NCBI GenBank assembly: GCA_025201345.1
Contig: JAIXMG010000031.1
Span: 372,001 to 436,000 of the forward strand
DNA from: Thamnidium elegans
Taxonomy: Eukaryota > Mucoromycota > Mucoromycetes > Mucorales > Mucoraceae
Length of the DNA: 64,000 nucleotides
Direction: 5' to 3'
Both the position numbers and the translations under genes were made by a program. Each line of letters begins with the position of its first letter. Within the stretch, counting starts at the first letter, position 1. The notes under the pieces are model-generated. The model worked only from the letters and a program-made list of their open reading frames with translations. It was not told the origin of the DNA and made no database searches. Shown here piece by piece: positions 20,801-31,668 of the stretch.

Positions 20801-22434
20801 CAGTGGGTGGAAAAATGGTCCGGATGTTTTATATTTTTTCACCTTCGTACTTGTAACTCTACAACCAAGAATAGGATTAAGTTGAAATAAAATACAATAG
20901 AAGAGGGAAATCGTTTACTTTCAAATAGGTAAAAAGTTGGGATAAAAACATTGTATGTGGTTAAAATAATTTTATTTAAAAATGACATATACATCCGGAC
21001 CATTTTTCAGGGTCAAATTTAAAGCATGAAAAGTTCCGAAATTTTAGGAGAATGAAAGTATTAACAACTAATATGTATTTGCTACGGTATGTAGGTATTG
21101 CATATTCATATAAAAGGAAGACTTTTTCAAAATCGTTTTTCATTCTTTTATTCTTTCTTATTTTTTTTTTAAATTATGGTTCGATCTCTTCCCAAAGATA
21201 CTCAAAATAGTTTACAAAATTTGCTTCAATCTGGTTATTCCTACTCTCAGATCATGAAACGAATTCCTGGAATTAAAAAAAGTACAATTAGTGACTACAA
21301 GCGGAAGTGGTATCCTAATTCACCGATCAACAACCCAGGGAGACCCGCTCTTTTAGGCAATACTACGCAAAACTACATTCGAAAGAGCTTAATTTTGGGT
21401 AAACTAAAGACTGGAAAAGACGTTCAGAGGTACCTGGAATCTATTGATATTAAAATGGAGTATAGTACATGCCTTAAGATGCTAAAATCTATGGGGTTCC
21501 AAGCGTATATAAAAAAGAAAAAACCTTTCCTTAAAGCCGAGCATAAAAAAAACAGGCTACGTTGGGCCAAAGCTCATAGAAATTGGACATCCGACGATTG
21601 GAGACGAATGGTATTCTCTGACGAAACAAAAATTAATGTTTGGGGTTCTGATGAATGCAAGTACTATTGGAAAAGACCTGATGATATACTTCGATTTCAT
21701 CATATTGAAATGACATTGAAGCATGGTGGAGGCGGTATTATGATGTGGGGTTGTATAACATATGACGGTCCAGGATATGCGTGCCAGATATATGATGGGA
21801 ATATGAAAAAAGAGGACTATATCCATATTTTAAGTACGACTTTAAAAGACACGATGGAGTGGTATGGTTACAATCCGAAAGCTATATATTTTCAACAAGA
21901 TAAGGATCCGAAACATACTTCGAAGGCAACAAAGACCTGGTTAAATAAAAATAAATTTAATACCGATTGGACATATAGTTGGCCTTCTCAAAGCCCCGAT
22001 TTAAATCCTATAGAACACATATGGCATCACTTAAAGTTAAAGTTAAGCTCTTACCCAACAAAGGCAGTAGGAGTACATGAATTGTGGGAAAGAATTGAAG
22101 AACAATGGGCAACGTTTACAAAAGAAGATTGTCAAAGATATATAGATAGTATGCCTAAAAGAATAGAAGCTGTTATTAAGGCTAAAGGAGGTCCAACTAA
22201 ATATTAAATATTTTAAATCTGACCCTGAAAAAAGGTCCGGATGTATATGTCATTTTTAAATAAAATTATTTTAACCACATACAATGTTTTTATCCCAACT
22301 TTTTACCTATTTGAAAGTAAACGATTTCCCTCTTCTATTGTATTTTATTTCAACTTAATCCTATTCTTGGTTGTAGAGTTACAAGTACGAAGGTGAAAAA
22401 ATATAAAACATCCTGACCATTTTTCCACCCACTG
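20801..22434 (+). mobile_element. Tc1-4, Tc1/mariner transposon, apparently intact
   Basis: A 1634-bp element with ends CAGTGGGTGGAAAAATGGTC, TA on both sides (20799-20800, 22435-22436) and inverted repeats of about 205 bp. It carries one uninterrupted transposase gene. The right terminal repeat has a small number of changes (CCTGACC against TCCGGACC near 22410-22420), which might weaken end recognition. Confidence 0.95.
21176..22207 (+). CDS. Tc1-4 transposase, DD37E, full length
   Basis: A 343-residue intact transposase. Residues 1-60 form a homeodomain-like helix-turn-helix (YSQIMKRIPGIKKSTISDY) followed by a GRPALL hinge, then a second DNA-binding helix region. The catalytic domain has VFSDETKINVWG, YFQQDKDPKHTSK and SQSPDLNPIEH. 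I count 37 residues between the second Asp and the Glu, so the DD37E spacing rather than classical DD34E. The protein ends KAKGGPTKY, as in relatives. The ATG at 21176 is the first in frame and starts MVRSLPK, matching the MVPRLSS start of Tc1-2. It should bind the terminal repeats of Tc1-4 and move the element at TA sites. It lies between the two inverted repeats with no other gene. Confidence 0.94.
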   Translation: MVRSLPKDTQNSLQNLLQSGYSYSQIMKRIPGIKKSTISDYKRKWYPNSPINNPGRPALLGNTTQNYIRKSLILGKLKTGKDVQRYLESIDIKMEYSTCLKMLKSMGFQAYIKKKKPFLKAEHKKNRLRWAKAHRNWTSDDWRRMVFSDETKINVWGSDECKYYWKRPDDILRFHHIEMTLKHGGGGIMMWGCITYDGPGYACQIYDGNMKKEDYIHILSTTLKDTMEWYGYNPKAIYFQQDKDPKHTSKATKTWLNKNKFNTDWTYSWPSQSPDLNPIEHIWHHLKLKLSSYPTKAVGVHELWERIEEQWATFTKEDCQRYIDSMPKRIEAVIKAKGGPTKY

Positions 22435-22795
22435 TAGATGCTACTTCTGCCAGAAGTTCTGCCAGACGTATCATATCGCTGTTGCCCGATGTATGTTGTT
22501 GAATTTGCGAAGTCATTAAATGGGGGAAATGTTTTGATATAAATTGGTTGGTTACTTGATTCCAATATTCTTCTCTCTTGATTGTTGATTTTAATCTTTC
22601 TTCTTGTTTAAAACTATCCTTAGATCTTAAACTATTAAATTTTTCTATATCTTCACTATTGTTGAGAACTGCTAATATTCTTTCTTCAATTTCAAATCTG
22701 TTTTTTGCTTTTTCTAATTCAGTGTTCTTATCCATAAATCACTTGTATGTTGTATGTATCCTTGTTAACAATTACTTGAACCTGGTGCTACCAAA

Positions 22796-23817
22796 TTTCG
22801 TGCTCTTGGTACAGCTAAGTATTATATTTATTTATGAGGGAGTTATACAATAATTGAGTAAGAGAATAAAAAGATGACCTTTATTTATTTTTGGATACAA
22901 TTAATATTTATAATATTTTTAATGTTACACTTGTGCCTGAGTACCTGACACATAACAAAACAATATACTGTTACAAATTGAGTTATTTGTAGTGGTAAAT
23001 AAAATGAAGAATGAAATAGAAATTAAATAAACAGTAAAGCTGTTATATAAAAGTTCAAATTAAAGTTTTAGTGAGCACCAGGTTTTAAGTTGTCCAACTG
23101 TAAAAGAGATTATAAACTGAAAGGTTTATAGTAAAGAAAAATACAATGAATAATAAATATATTCAAGGGATCTTAAGAAAAAAAAAGATAATATCCTAAA
23201 GGATTATTATGATGAAAGTTTTTTTTTTTAAAAGGTAAAAATGAGATAAGTTTATTTAAGGTAATAAAATATAATGGTATTTATACTAAATAAGTTCGGT
23301 AAAGATGTCCTTTGATATTTTATCAAAGAGACCTTGAAATATGATTTGAAGTATCCGTGAAATGTTTGAAGGATATTAATAAGATGATAAAAAGTTGTGT
23401 AATAATAAATGTTTCAGTTTTCATTCTAGAATAACTGACATCTACATTGAAAATATGTAGTGTAGTATAAAAGGTAAAAATAGTGGTAACAGTACCTACA
23501 TCAAATATATGTAGTACAATAAAAGGTAGAAAGAATAGTTTCAATGCTTACATATGAAGATATGTAGCAGAATATAAAGGGCAAATGTAATAGTAACGTA
23601 TAAAAAAAAAGGGTCTAAAGTGACAAAAAAGTGGTAGATAATTCAGGATAATAATAGATATGAAATAGTGTAACAGTAATGAATAGATTTGGTAGAATGT
23701 AGGTGACAGCACCAAGAAAGATAATTTAAATAAAATAAATAGTAGAAGAATTGAGTACTTGAAGAGTGTGGAAAATTCAGTGCGTAACAATACACTTCAG
23801 ACGCTGACAACACCACA
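22796..23817 (-). repeat. LTR of Ty3 element C (5' LTR), abutting tRNA-Leu
   Basis: About 1.0 kb lies between the primer site of element C and tRNA-Leu. The primer site TGGTAGCACCAG is the complement of 22782-22793 and resembles the initiator-tRNA-Met site of yeast Ty elements. The LTR resembles that of element E, including the gagcaccaggtt..tccaac segment. The start TGTGGTG at 23817 lies immediately after the T-run that follows the tRNA. Both ends of the LTR are judged by eye. Confidence 0.7.
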
Positions 23818-23824
23818 AAAAAAA

Positions 23825-23908
23825 TAGTATCTGTGGGGTTTGAACCCACGCCCTCTATCGAGGAGGGGATCTTAAGTCCACCGCCTTAGACCACTCGGCC
23901 AAGATACT
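23825..23908 (-). tRNA. tRNA-Leu (UAA)
   Basis: An 84-nt tRNA with a 7-bp acceptor stem (AGTATCT paired with AGATACT), discriminator A, D arm TGGCCGAGTGGTC, anticodon loop CTTAAGA (anticodon TAA), a long variable arm as in leucine tRNAs, and a T arm with GGTTCAAACCC. There is no intron. Seven T residues follow directly on the minus strand as a Pol III terminator. The LTR of element C starts right after them. Confidence 0.97.
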
Positions 23909-23913
23909 ATACT

Positions 23914-25103
23914 CCTTTTTGTCAGATCGGAAAACCAGCCAAATCGAGCCAATCAAAATCAGGCAAGCCCGGTCCGGTCTTTAACGTCCGAGCCGATGAA
24001 GTTCGGATCGGACCACATAACTATGGACACCCCAAGAAATAAAAGAAGATTCAAACCCACCATTCCAAAAAGAAGAGTTAAGAAGTCACGTGTAAACTTA
24101 TTAGAAAAAATAAATAACCGATCTTAGGCTGCGCCATCAAACCGCAGTATACTTAGTATACATGTACTACATTGTATAGATAGCCGCAGCAATTATAAAA
24201 TATAAATATCCCCCTTAGAATTATTATTAAATAAAATTATCTTTTATCTGCTATTTAAACTTACTTGTATACTTCCTTAAAAAAAAAGAAGTATAACTAT
24301 TTAAACATATAACTGTATTAGGCGGAATAGTCGTAATAAGCGAATCCCTGGGTCCTAATACTGACATTTTGATACGTAGCTCGTTTGTAATTGACCAGCT
24401 TGAAGCGTCATCAAACACGTGACTTTCACGTGGATATCACGTTTTTGGGAAATTGTTTAAGCGCTTTCAGTGTCTTTTGTTAGCTGAGTCAAGAAAAGAA
24501 AAATCGTAGTTAATCTGTTTCTTTGATAATTTGTGCATTTATGATATTAGGGAAAATGTTTGCTGTTTGTATATATTATATTTTAGGTGTATTGTTTGAC
24601 GTTTAGTCTTTTCCTTAATTAATTCAACCGAATTATTGTCGCCGTCAAATTTGGTATATTCTTTTATTTTCAGATTCTCAGAAACTGCTATTTTCAATTC
24701 TTATTGTTCAGTCTTATCAAATTGACGTTTTAAATTACTTCCGTAAATTGTATTATTTTTATCTCTCTCCATTGAAAGATCTGGGTACATACCCTGATCT
24801 TATTTGTTATCATCTTTGATCTTGTTTTTATATTTTATCCGTTATACATAATTTGTCTATATAAGAGTATTTTGTATCAATTCTCTTAATAAACTTAACT
24901 TTGTTCTGAACTTTAAAAGAAGAATAACTCGAGAAATAACTACTTGGACGATTTTCTAAGCTTACTAGTGCAATATCTCTCTGTTCTCTATATATAATAA
25001 ATGCTCAAGTCTTACAGTCTCCTTTTGCTATATCTTATTATAAATTGTTATATCTCGTACTATAAAAATACAAGGTAAACATAATAGAAGAACAGAACTC
25101 TCT
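23914..25103. other. Non-coding region 5' of tRNA-Leu
   Basis: I find no gene. GC content is higher up to about 24020. A stretch at 24840-24960 has TATATAAG and AATAAA-like words and could be a decayed LTR, but no paired ends were found. Confidence 0.4.
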
Positions 25104-25315
25104 CACTTTTTGTCATTCCGAAAAACACTGATGGTTTGGATGTCTCGGATATCGAAGGTTCGGCCCGCAACAGTCCGGTAGTTCCGACCCATACTGAAGA
25201 CCTTATGGATATACCTGTAGAGATTGAACTCAGGCTCAAGAAGACCAAGACCCAAAAAAGGAAGTTTGTGCCATCCATCAAAAATAATGCAAAAAGGAAA
25301 AAGGCTAAGCAGTAA
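25104..25315 (+). pseudogene. Unclassified repeated ORF end (R1)
   Basis: The plus strand encodes a C-terminal tail with EDLMDIPVEIELRLKKTK followed by a very basic end (KRKFVPSIK..KRKKAKQ) and a TAA at 25313-25315. The same tail is encoded on the minus strand at 39347-39560, with shared downstream sequence. Homology of both copies begins at nearly the same place. A retroelement polyprotein tail or a LINE 3' end is possible; I do not recognise the family. Confidence 0.5.
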
Positions 25316-25481
25316 CACATTGATCCCGAAATAATGTCACCTCGTTAAGTATTCAACATTGTTCCTATTTCCTCTTTCCCGAATATTTAACAGATGCATA
25401 TCTTACAAATACTTATGATTATCATATTACATACTATATATATTTATTCCTCATTACTAATGCTATTATCTCATACAAATA

Positions 25482-26164
25482 CAGTGGGAGAAGAAACTGT
25501 TCACGTGTTTGAAAAATCTATATAAAATGCATTAAATACGAGTAAATAAGTTCCATAGGATTCCAATATTAATGGAACATAAACTTTTAGTTCTCAAACA
25601 TATTCTACTAAATTTTTAAACAGTTTGAATGATGGCATCATTTAATATAATTTTTTATTTCGCTGAATATAACGTGAACAGTTTTTTCCGTGTGGTTAAA
25701 AATAACTAATACTTTGTTTGTCCACCCTTGGCTTCAATCACCGCTTTTATACGTTTAGGCATACTATCAATATACTTTTGGCAATCTGTTTCTGTAAGAG
25801 TATTCCACTCTTTATCACACCTTTCCCACAAGCCATGGATACCTTTAGCTCTTGTTTCTAAGAGCTGAGTTTCAGCTTAAGATGATGCCAAATATGCTCA
25901 ATCGGGTTTAAGTCCGGGCTTTGAGCGGGCCAGTCTTCCAGAAGATGAACACCTTTGTCATTTAACCACTTCATTGTTGATTTTGATTTGTGCTTTGGAT
26001 CGTTATCTTGCTGAAAGTAGACATTGTTATACTGCAAATTATAGTAATCCATGGTATCGTTAAGGGAAGTGTCTAGTATATGTTGATAGTCTTCTGATTT
26101 TATTGTCCCATCAAATATCTGACAAGCGTAACCTGGCCCTTCGTAAGTGATACAGCCCCATATC
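25482..26164 (-). mobile_element. Tc1-5, left part of a Tc1/mariner transposon
   Basis: The end CAGTGGGAGAAGAAACTGTT starts at 25482 after TA (25480-25481). The element is cut at 26164 by a CACTA terminus, and its other end was not found in the window. Confidence 0.85.
25706..26164 (-). pseudogene. Tc1-5 transposase, C-terminal part (35-residue D-E spacing)
   Basis: The minus strand encodes the catalytic half: GCITYEGPGYAC, YFQQDNDPKHKSK and SPDLNPIEH, ending KAKGGQTKY-like at 25706-25708. I count 35 residues between the second Asp and the Glu, a third spacing class in this window. The frame shifts near 25858, after KLKLSS. The N-terminal DNA-binding domain and first catalytic Asp are missing because the gene is cut at 26165 by a CACTA terminus. 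Confidence 0.82.
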
Positions 26165-27045
26165 CACTGTGGCCAGATAAAGTTGTTTTTTATACTAATA
26201 ACAGTAGAATTGTTTCTAAATATGCACACTGTAAATTCGGAAACTATGAGATAGTATGGTTACTGAATTTAGTATCCATGTATACTGGATTTATTATGCA
26301 GTATATTTTCCACTGAACGCAGTAAGTTGGATACTGAAATTGAAATGGTATCTTATATACCCTATCTAGTAGAAATTCCACTAAAAAATACGTCATGAGT
26401 CTGTTTATTCAGTAACCATTGCTCTTTATTTAGTAGCCATTATTTTTTATTCAGTAACCATTATTTTTTATTTAGTAAATTCTCTGTTTATTCAGTAACC
26501 ATTGCTCTTTATTCAGTAGCCATTGCTCTTTATTTAGTAGCCATTGATTTTTATTTAGTAGCCGTTGTTCTTTATTCAGTAGCCATTTATAACAACTTAC
26601 TTCTACATAATATATATGGTTAAAATCTGTTTTACATAAATAGTGTTATTATCAAACTTACAAGTAAATAAAAAACCAAGACATATGGTTAAACGGTTTC
26701 TTCTCTGTAAATATATAAACGTTTGTAGATATTAATAGGTGGTAAATAAAAATAACTAAAAGATGTGTACCTTAAGGTGAACCATAATAGTATTCAATGG
26801 TTAAATATCTAAAAGCAAACGAACAAAAAAAAAAATTGCTTTAGCAGTGGAACAAAATAAAAAAAAATACTTTACTTAGCGTTTAGGGATACAATAGAGG
26901 CGAATGAACTATAGAAGAAGAAAAACAGTTATGTTCCATTTCAAGGGATTCAGTTTATTGTTACCATTGAGATTAGTCTTTTGTGTATAAAGTGAAGTAA
27001 AAGTTCATATAAAAAAGGAAAAGGAAAAAAGATAGTAAAAGAAAA

Positions 27046-27080
<35 letters not shown>

Positions 27081-27650
27081 TTAGAATTTATAAGCGTACG
27101 AAAAAAAAAGTTACGTATTTTATTTTTTACTTTGGCTTAACAATAAGATATGGTAGTAGAGCAATTCTGGGCTTAATTTTTGTTGTTGTAACACAAGTAG
27201 GGGTTTATTCGACGCAGCTAAAACGTGGCAACAACATGAAAAAAAAATAAATTTCTACGGCAAAAACTCCGCTTGCAATAGCCAATTAAAAATCAGACCT
27301 TTAAGCAATGAGATCAAAAAATTATATGTGTTATAACTCTGTCAAAAATGATGATTGAATCGTGAAACAAAAACCATTAGGTACACAAGCATACATACAA
27401 TTTATTGATATGGTTATATAAAGATATTTGTTCTTAAAAGGTAACTATAGTGTTTAATGTTATTCTACTGTATTATATTATAACACGTGATCATTTGCAA
27501 GTTAATATATAGAACTAAGAAGATTTAAGCTATGTAAGATAAAAATTGTATTTATTGATATACAATTTGAAAAAGTAATGGATAAAAAGGTTAAGAAAAA
27601 GTGAGGTAAAAAAAGTTTGATAAGTATAAGAAAAATGAGGTGAGATATTA
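26165..27650. mobile_element. CACTA terminus (gamma family), copy 2, with subterminal repeats
   Basis: CACTGTGGCCAGATAA starts at 26165 with ATC before it. From about 26380 to 26595 there are about ten imperfect copies of the word TTCAGTAACCATT / TTTAGTAGCCATT, spaced about 20 bp apart in one orientation. Such arrays are the transposase-binding subterminal repeats of CACTA elements. The rest is low-complexity DNA with a poly(A) tract at 27049-27076. The right end was not identified, so the element may extend further or be truncated. Confidence 0.6.
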
Positions 27651-28429
27651 AATGTATAGCAAAGTACTATGGCATGGTAATTAATCTATCTACGAGATGT
27701 TCTAGATGTAGTATTGGCTCTACAACCGCGACCACGACCTCTACGTATGTTACTGGTGCCACGTGGACGACCTCTAGTGGGAATCGCGGGTATAGGATTA
27801 ATATTAGAGACAACTGGTGAAGACACCGTAGGTACAGGTGATGAAGGAGGTGGAGATACTGTAGGTAAAGGTGATGAAGACGAGGTGGGGATCAACGATG
27901 AATTAATAGGAGGAGGAGGAGCACTAGCAAATACATTGTCGTTAAAATCGTAATCTACGTCACTGTCACCAAAAGAAAAATCACTATCTTCCGAACTAGA
28001 CTCATCGGATTCTAATTCTGCAGCATTTGAACGCTGTTGTTGGACTTCATAAGCCCTACCAAGCATGACACGAGCCAAATCTTCTTCATAACCAGTATTT
28101 GTTCTTCTGTTTCTAGCCAAATATCTTCTCAGATCAGCGGCGCGACGAACTGCTGCTCTAGCCTGGTACGCGGCTTCAACTTCTGGTGGATTACCATTCT
28201 CACCTCGAGTAATTATGCCTGTGTCGTCATTTTCAATCTCACGGCTAGCAATGTTATTATTGAATGAAACCTCGCAAAGACAACGTTCCATTCCTGCTTT
28301 AATATTGACCTTGTTTGCTCTACGCCAAAGGTACTCCATCAACTTGCCGGGTAAAAGATCTGCAGTATCACCAAGGCGAGAAATAGCGCTAAATTTAGCG
28401 CTGTTGCTAAGCACTGGTGCTTGGTTTAG

Positions 28430-28560
28430 CGCTAGCGCTTCAGTTACGACTGATGCTTGGTCTAGCGCTAGCGCTTCAGTTACGACTGATGCTTAATTTA
28501 GCGCTAGCGCTTCAGTTACGACTGATGCTTGGTCTAGCGCTAGCGCTAGATTAAGCGTTG
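28430..28560. repeat. 36-bp subterminal tandem repeat of the CACCA element
   Basis: Three copies of a ~36-bp unit, each with AGCGCTAGCGCT followed by TCAGTTACGACTGATGCTT, end in a further AGCGCTAGCGCT. The deleted copy at 49827 has only one palindrome here. They are candidate binding sites for the transposase or accessory protein. Confidence 0.85.
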
Positions 28561-29293
28561 GCGCGCATTTAAAAAAAAACAGCATTACGACGGTATGGAA
28601 TTAATCAGGTCATGGTATAAAATATTTATTCAATAATATAATAATTATAGCACATTTTGTAATAAATATTTATATATTCAGGTATATATATAAAAAAAAA
28701 GAGATTATGAAAAAAAAAGCGAGCATTTTTATTATTTATTTATACGTGAATGTATATATTAAGAAATGGAAGGGCATATGTGTATACTATAGTTTGTTAT
28801 TATATTTTGATATGGACAATAATAAAAAAAAGAAAAAAAAAGGGAATGGACACTCGTGGAATAAGACAATACCTATAAAAAAAAAAAAAAAAAAAAAAAA
28901 AGTCAGAATAAGCTAATATTAAGTCTGAATCAAGTGAAATAATTACCTTTTAGCAAAATTTATTAAAGTAAACACCCTTTAAGCAAGCAGTAATAGAAAT
29001 AGAAATAATAGAATATTAGATATATGTAGTTGTCTTCATAATTTATACTTAATAGCATTACCTGATTCAAAGAATGAGATGAGTTACAACATGGCGAAAA
29101 CCTATATAAGTAAAGCTCAAGTGAACTTTTATTTTATTTTATTAAGAAAAATTGATAAAAAGAAAAGATATAAAGGGAAAGGAAAAGGAAAAGTGATAAA
29201 ATAAAAAATAAAAAAACTAAAAAAATCGAAATATTTATAGCTAAAAAAAAAAAAAAAAAAAAAACGAAAAAGCACAAATTTCAAGGACAGCCA

Positions 29294-30996
29294 CTAGTTG
29301 AGAGCAATCTGTCTTCTTCTTTTTGTTCTTAAAGAAGAATCCCCAGTGTCACTTACCTCTTGGGATCCAACTTCATTTACTACAGGCATATCGCAAATTG
29401 AAAAAGAGTCAAGATAATCTTCCCCTTCAACATCATCAACCTATTATATAAATAAAAAAAAGGTGAGTGATACTGGCATTTACAAAAAAAAAAAAAAAGT
29501 AACAATATAATTTACAATCGGGTTTAATACAGCCTTTTTAAATCCTTTATTACGAATAGCCACAGATAGCAAATGGCTAGTTGCCCAACTATCTTTCGCA
29601 ACATCCAAGGGTAAATGAAACTTTGGTGCTAAAGTCTCCAAGACAATATGCTCTACAACATATACACAGCAGTCCTGTTCTTCTTTTGACAACTTGGACC
29701 ACCGAAATTCAGGACCTTCGCCAGAAAACTTGGTCTCACAAAATAGGTTGATAACCACGTTTGTTTTATCGTACCTGTCAGAAGCATCCTTGTTTAGAAC
29801 GGGGATAATAAGGTAATAAAGTATAAGGTAAAAGAAGGGAAGACAATACAAGTATTGTGAAAACTTTGTATAGGGTTTTTTTTTCTTTCAAGAAAAAGAC
29901 AAAGATGATTAAACTAAAGTTCAACCTATATTTATAGTATTTTGGTATCGATAATTATAACATGGGTATCATTCATATCATTGACATATCTAGTAAAGAC
30001 AAGGATATAAATCATAATGGAAAGTTCCTGATATCAATTACATTATATTATTCGTTACTGAATTATTCTATTGATTTCGATCAAGTTATTCTTTTTTCTA
30101 GAAAGATTTCCTGATCATATTATTGGATCAGTGTGAGACAGGATAAAGGATTACTCTTGATAGCTGAGATAGATATGTAACCATTGGATTAAGTTTCACT
30201 TGATATAGAATTATTATATTCATGCAAGGTAAGATATACTCTTGTCATGTTAAACTATTAATAAGATAATAATAAATGATAATGAAAAATAAACATATGC
30301 TGCTTACAACTGTAATATTAAATCTTGGTGAAGTAATGTGGGACAATCATGCTAGTCTTATTTACAAGTATTTACATAAAGATATACGTATGTATAAAAA
30401 AGATATATATTCGGTATTATATAATGATATAAGTGACTATGGTATAAGCATCCTCAACAATCCTTCCATCTCGTCTCTCTGTTTTCTTCCGCAGTCGACA
30501 TATCATACAGGATATTCTCAGCCTCCAGCCAAAGAGAACACATAGCAATAATTGAGGGCTTCTTTTGGTGCTGAGGTATATTCGTTTTCACAGAGACATT
30601 ATTCTTGGTATAGATACGTTTACCACGGTTGCCAATGGCTCTACTTACAATTTCATTAATTTTGAATTCGTCATTCAAAACCTCAAAAGAAGCAGGCGTA
30701 GTCAATAAGGATCTAGTTCCAGTAGAGTGGAATCCTAAATAAACACATATATGCTGATTAGAAAGTGAAGTATAATAGTATTATTTATTTCATAAATCAA
30801 AATTACCTGAACCCGAAGAAGAGGAATTTGAAGAGCTTTTACTATTCAAGGCCAACAGTTGAGATAACATCACCTTAATTTCTCGTACTTCCCCTATGAG
30901 AGTGTCAGGTTTAACAGAGTCAGGAAGAGAGGGATTGAGATCAAACTCTTGTAAAAACCGAAGAGAGTCCAAAGGGTATTCATTGCCGTCAGTCAT
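29294..30996 (-). CDS. CACCA element accessory protein (unknown function), split by a solo LTR
   Basis: A minus-strand gene read from the ATG at 30994-30996. Exon 1 ends SSSGSG. An intron of about 67 bp (GTAATTT..TTTAG, 30741-30807) follows. A second exon runs through the site of solo LTR J (29792-30459). Without the LTR and one AGGAT the frame continues without a break (TRWKD then ASDRYDK). After an intron near 29440-29500, a last exon encodes an acidic segment and a basic end (RTKRRR) with a stop at 29294-29296. The total is about 300 residues. I recognise no domain; the middle has conserved-looking Trp and Cys residues, and the protein has a coil-like N-terminus (EVREIKVMLSQLL). By position it corresponds to the second, DNA-binding gene of plant CACTA elements, but this is inference. 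The LTR must now disrupt it. Confidence 0.65.
29792..30459. mobile_element. Solo LTR J with 5-bp duplication
   Basis: A 668-bp sequence bounded by TGTTTAG..CAACA, with ATCCT duplicated at 29787-29791 and 30460-30464. It has TG..CA ends and TATA-like words. No internal retroelement sequence remains. Its family has no second copy that I noticed in the window. Confidence 0.88.
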
Positions 30997-31668
30997 ATTA
31001 TATTTGCGTTTTTAAAATAAAAGTAGAATGAATTTTTTTTTTCTAGAGTAAAAAAGTTCCTTTAAATACAATTTTAAATCCATTATTTACCTGACGAGGA
31101 ACCAAAATAGTTTTCTGTCAAACGTCCCGTTTAGGTAGAAGCAAGAAATAAATCTCAGTAAAAAAAAAGGGGCTAGATTTTTCAAAGCAAGTCATCTATT
31201 CAATCGTATTAGTCTAGGAGCATGTTGGTATCATTTTAATGCTTTATCTCTTTTATATATACGTACATTTACTTTATATTATCGGTATAATCTCTTCATT
31301 TTGACTCTTGTGTCCATTTAACGTTCAATTATTGTCTACAATACCTTTTTTTGCGCAAATTTTCAGTTACACAGGAATATTAAACGAAGCTCTATGACTG
31401 GTTCCTACTATTATTTGAAGCTAATGCCAAGTAAAAAATATCTCCACATTTACACCGATAGTTCCAGAAAAATAAAACAAAGCGCAAGGAGTGGTTCAAA
31501 CAAGTATTTTGAAATTAATTGTCAAAGATAAAATATCTACCGTAAAACACTTTTTTTTTAAAAAAAAAAATTGCTAAGTTATTTTTTTGTATAAAAGTAC
31601 CCAGAAAAAAAAAAGAAATAACTTACATTAATTTCAAATAAAAATATTCCATTATACTGCTTATTAAA

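Larger units (their letters stand above)
20298..22735 (-). pseudogene. Ty3 element C gag, split by Tc1-4 and ended by Tc1-3
   Basis: The minus strand encodes a Gag starting at the ATG at 22733-22735 (MDKNTELEKA), homologous to the gag of element E at 46856. The frame runs to EVAS at 22436, is cut at a TA by Tc1-4 (20801-22434), and resumes in frame at 20800 with ISAANKKDF and a Ty3 capsid motif (ARVWYSNL). A run of eight T near 20536-20544 is one base off and shifts the frame. The capsid end (IPAMTDDEAVDKF) follows in the new frame and stops at Tc1-3. The nucleocapsid and pol are missing. Confidence 0.85.

Noticed and set aside
18489..26180. The two gamma CACTA termini as left and right ends of one element
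   Set aside because: Both are in the same orientation and each interrupts a different host frame; an element needs inverted ends.
26380..26595. CRISPR array
   Set aside because: The repeats are short, imperfect and spaced about 20 bp apart next to a CACTA end in a eukaryotic genome, with no cas genes.
27686..28414. Independent proteins starting MLSNSAKFSAISRL (here and at 49872)
   Set aside because: The shared start is translated terminal repeat of the CACCA element, fused by chance to a transposase tail here and to an integrase there.
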